Source: Bacteroides sp.
GTDB lineage: Bacteria > Bacteroidota > Bacteroidia > Bacteroidales > Muribaculaceae
Direction: 5' to 3'
NCBI GenBank assembly: GCA_014801655.1
Contig: JAAVDT010000017.1
Coordinates: forward strand, 50,438-58,034
Length of the DNA stretch: 7,597 bases
This document shows positions 5,726 through 7,597 of the stretch, piece after piece. The number at the start of each line of letters is the position of its first letter. Position 1 is the stretch's first letter. The notes under the pieces are model-generated. The model saw only the letters and a program-made list of their open reading frames with translations. It was not told the DNA's origin and made no database searches. The position numbers and the translations under genes were made by a program.

Positions 5726-6781
5726 ATGGACTCCTTAAATTCTGACCTCCCCAATCAGCAGGAACCGCTCAATCAACAGCCTGCAGAAAATCTCACTCCT
5801 CAAAATCCTGCGGCTTCCGAAGGCGAAACGCCCGCTAAACCTCGCGTAAAGAAAAGACGCCCCATAGCCGAGGGCGAACTCCCTGAAGGTGAAGAGCGTC
5901 CGAAACGTCGCAAGAAACGTCCTGTAGCCGAGGGTGAAATTCCCGAGGGCGAGGAGCGCCCGAAGCGCCGCAAGAAGCGTCCGGTGACAGAAGGGGAAGT
6001 CGGCGTGGGCGAAGTGCCCCGTGTGCGCCGCGTCAAACCGGTGGAATCGACTGCGTCGACGCCCGAACTCGACACCAGATTCAACTTCCCCACTCCGCAG
6101 CCCGCGCCCGCAGTTGCCCCCTCCCCTAAGCCGCAACCTCCTGCTTTCCAACCGCAGGCTCAGCCCTCCCGCACTCCCCAAAAACAAAACAACATTCCCC
6201 TCATAATCGCCATTACCATCGTGGCCATAGCCGTTGTGGCAACAGGCCTTTTCTTCCTCCTGAAAAAGAGCGACCGCGCACCGCAGCCCTACTCTCATTA
6301 CTCCGACAGCAGCTATGAACGCGAAAACACCGTAGATGATGAGGTGGTTGTTGTGAATGACGACGATGACACCTACGACCGCCACGGCCGCTACAGCTCA
6401 GAGCCGGATACAGATTATAGCATGGAATATGATATTCTTAACAATACAGCCAGTGTCAGAAGCGGCGATGAGACACGCTATTTCTACTCCGGCTACTTCA
6501 CCCGCAATGGTAAATCCGACCCCATCACCGTAGCTTTCATTGAAAGCGACGACAATCGCGGCTCGATCACAGAGGCCCTCTACAAGAATGACACTTATGG
6601 CACCATCGTGCGCATGAATGCAGATGTCACCGGTGATGGCATATATCTTTTTGGCTACGACAACGACACCCCATTCTCTATCAACCTCACCAACATGACC
6701 CGCTCCGGCGAACTCACAGGCGACTCACAATGGGGCTCAGTCAATGCCTCCGTCACCCTGACCAAACGCGGCCGCCGCTAA
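5726..6781 (+). CDS. Single-pass membrane protein with charged repeat tail and beta-rich outer domain
   Basis: The 351-residue product has four visible parts. Residues 1-40 are Gln/Pro/Asn-rich. Residues 41-105 hold two and a half 20-residue units (RRKKRPVAEGEIPEGEERPK type) alternating basic and acidic blocks. Residues 110-155 are a Pro/Gln/Ala-rich linker. One membrane helix lies at about 157-179 and ends in LLKKSD. After an acidic stretch with VVVVNDDDD (about 204-216), residues 230-351 form a domain with Tyr/Thr/Gly-rich alternating strands, including TRYFYSGYFTRNG and SGELTGDSQWGS. No known family is recognised. Positive charge before the helix and the lack of a signal peptide suggest the tail is cytoplasmic. 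It is divergent from the kinase and may be its partner, by context only. The start fits the promoter at 5686-5693. Confidence 0.85.
   Translation: MDSLNSDLPNQQEPLNQQPAENLTPQNPAASEGETPAKPRVKKRRPIAEGELPEGEERPKRRKKRPVAEGEIPEGEERPKRRKKRPVTEGEVGVGEVPRVRRVKPVESTASTPELDTRFNFPTPQPAPAVAPSPKPQPPAFQPQAQPSRTPQKQNNIPLIIAITIVAIAVVATGLFFLLKKSDRAPQPYSHYSDSSYERENTVDDEVVVVNDDDDTYDRHGRYSSEPDTDYSMEYDILNNTASVRSGDETRYFYSGYFTRNGKSDPITVAFIESDDNRGSITEALYKNDTYGTIVRMNADVTGDGIYLFGYDNDTPFSINLTNMTRSGELTGDSQWGSVNASVTLTKRGRR
5846..6001 (+). repeat. 60-bp tandem repeats, about 2.5 units
   Basis: Units start at 5846, 5906 and 5966 and encode 20 residues each, with about 12 residues of a third unit. The protein units are nearly identical (Ile/Val and Leu/Ile swaps), but codons vary at many third positions, unlike the almost identical 57-bp array at 1328. 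This repeat is therefore older or kept by selection on the protein. Confidence 0.9.
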
Positions 6782-6822
6782 TTATATTATAACGTTTGAA
6801 AGCCCCAAAACTTTATACGAAT

Positions 6823-6858
6823 CAAAGGGACGCACAATGTGTGCGTCCCTTTGTTATT
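6823..6858. terminator. Strong terminator hairpin
   Basis: CAAAGGGACGCACA (6823-6836) pairs perfectly with 6840-6853 around an ATG triloop, giving a 14-pair stem. It is followed by TTATT on the plus strand. It lies 41 bases after the stop at 6781 and could also stop leftward transcripts, although the minus-strand side has no immediate T-run. Confidence 0.8.
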
Positions 6859-6869
6859 CAATACTTTAC

Positions 6870-6898
6870 GTACGGGCGCACGAGCCGTGCGTCTCTAC
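6870..6898. repeat. Palindromic intergenic repeat
   Basis: GTACGGGCGCACG (6870-6882) faces CGTGCGTCTCTAC (6886-6898) around AGC. Twelve of 13 positions pair, counting two G-T wobbles. Its core resembles that of the preceding terminator (GACGCAC/GTGCGTC). Palindromes of this GTAGAGACGCACG type recur between genes in bacterial genomes, so this may be a REP-like element. Confidence 0.55.
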
Positions 6899-6903
6899 AA
6901 TTA

Positions 6904-6934
6904 GGGGAAAACTCTCTAAACTCTACTTAGAGAG
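6904..6934 (-). terminator. Terminator overlapping the end of the leftward gene
   Basis: CTCTCTAA (6912-6919) pairs with TTAGAGAG (6927-6934). The 7-base loop contains the TAG stop of the minus-strand gene. Read on the minus strand, the stem is followed by TTTTCCCC. The hairpin thus includes the last codons of the gene. Confidence 0.5.
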
Positions 6935-7597
6935 GTTGGAGCCGAGGAAGGAGGCTATGGTGAAAGAGGTGTCGCCTGCGGTCAGGTGCATTGTGATGCG
7001 GAGTTCGTCGCGAAGCTCGGCAGAGGCTGTGAGGGATTCGAGGGTGATTTGCTGATGCGGGTCGCCGGAGTATTGCGAAAGAGTCATAACGGTTGAAGCA
7101 TCCGATGCCAGACCGTAGCCACCATCCGTGAGCGTGAGTTTCAGTCGGGAAATGGTCATTGCGCCAACCTCCTCTCCGTTGCCAAGGTCAAGCCCATAGA
7201 CCTTCAGTGTTGCCGTCATCGCATCAGGGTCGAGATCGAGAGTATAGACAGGGTCATAGTCAATAGCCGTTGTGCCCGAGGTGAGATTGTCGATGCGAGT
7301 GGTTCCGTCGGCAAACACATGATAAGGGTAAGCCGTGACGGTGTAAATGCCATCGATGGTAAAGCGTGCATAGATGCCGTCGATGCCATTGGGGTCGAGG
7401 TCGTTTGACTCGGTGTAGATAAATGTGGCATCAGTGATGACCACCCCCTCGCCGCTGCCGGCAGGCGCGTTGGACACCAGCACATCGGCCTTGACGATGC
7501 GCTCTTTGGAATGATTGTTGGAAGTGTATGACATGTCGCAGTCCATAAAAGTCAGCGTCATCGGCTGATCATTGGCTGGAGTGCGAAGATTTGAAAT
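6923..7597 (-). CDS. Beta-rich probable envelope protein, C-terminal part (partial)
   Basis: 224 codons are open from the right window edge to the TAG at 6923-6925. An internal ATG at 7561 is not needed as a start, because the frame continues upstream (ISNLRTPANDQP) to the edge, so the true N-terminus, probably with a signal peptide, lies outside. The sequence is rich in Thr, Asp, Gly, Ile and Val with repeated strand-turn patterns (DGIYARFTIDGIYTVTAYPY; LTLTDGGYGLAS) and contains a single Cys near its beginning. It resembles calycin-like or other beta-barrel envelope proteins of Bacteroidota in general character, but I cannot place it in a family. It ends FLGSNLSK. Confidence 0.7.
   Translation of the reverse strand: MSNLRTPANDQPMTLTFMDCDMSYTSNNHSKERIVKADVLVSNAPAGSGEGVVITDATFIYTESNDLDPNGIDGIYARFTIDGIYTVTAYPYHVFADGTTRIDNLTSGTTAIDYDPVYTLDLDPDAMTATLKVYGLDLGNGEEVGAMTISRLKLTLTDGGYGLASDASTVMTLSQYSGDPHQQITLESLTASAELRDELRITMHLTAGDTSFTIASFLGSNLSK

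Noticed and set aside
5735..6385. 216-codon minus-strand open frame
   Set aside because: It is the mirror of the charged-repeat gene. The plus-strand frame has a promoter, a clean membrane helix and a terminator.

Overview
The window looks like chromosomal DNA of a gut Bacteroidales bacterium, plausibly Muribaculaceae. This is inferred from Bacteroidota-type -7 promoter boxes (TAnnTTTG) in front of several genes, A-rich upstream regions without clear Shine-Dalgarno sequences, lipoproteins with short T-S-C lipoboxes, and the gene families present. No marker gene fixes the species.

Layout: The left edge holds the first 28 codons of a minus-strand gene. Bases 87-656 contain no convincing gene. 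They carry divergent promoter-like boxes and, at 461-597, a long imperfect hairpin with a competing alternative pairing, which may be a leader RNA or a small RNA. A plus-strand cluster of small envelope proteins follows: a lipoprotein (657-1160), a multi-pass membrane protein with four 57-bp tandem repeats (1214-2272), a truncated second copy of the lipoprotein's last two thirds (2322-2668), a DUF805 membrane protein (2737-3129) and a second lipoprotein (3216-3707). This cluster runs head-on into a minus-strand membrane-anchored Ser/Thr kinase (3918-5471), with a stem-loop between them. Divergent from the kinase is a single-pass membrane protein with a charged repetitive cytoplasmic tail and a beta-rich outer domain (5726-6781). 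It converges on a minus-strand beta-rich protein that runs off the right edge (6923-7597). Three palindromes, including a strong terminator, lie between those last two.

How the genes may fit together: all complete protein genes look membrane- or envelope-located, and the only recognisable signalling enzyme is the kinase. Its domain order (cytoplasmic kinase, one membrane helix, acidic/Pro-rich linker, outer domain) fits a sensor of envelope state. The divergent protein has the same topology and shares the kinase's upstream region, so it is a reasonable candidate partner or substrate, but nothing in the sequence proves this. The left part also shows recent rearrangement: a 347-bp direct duplication with 11 mismatches flanks the repeat-bearing membrane gene, and the second copy is in frame with that gene across a single TGA.
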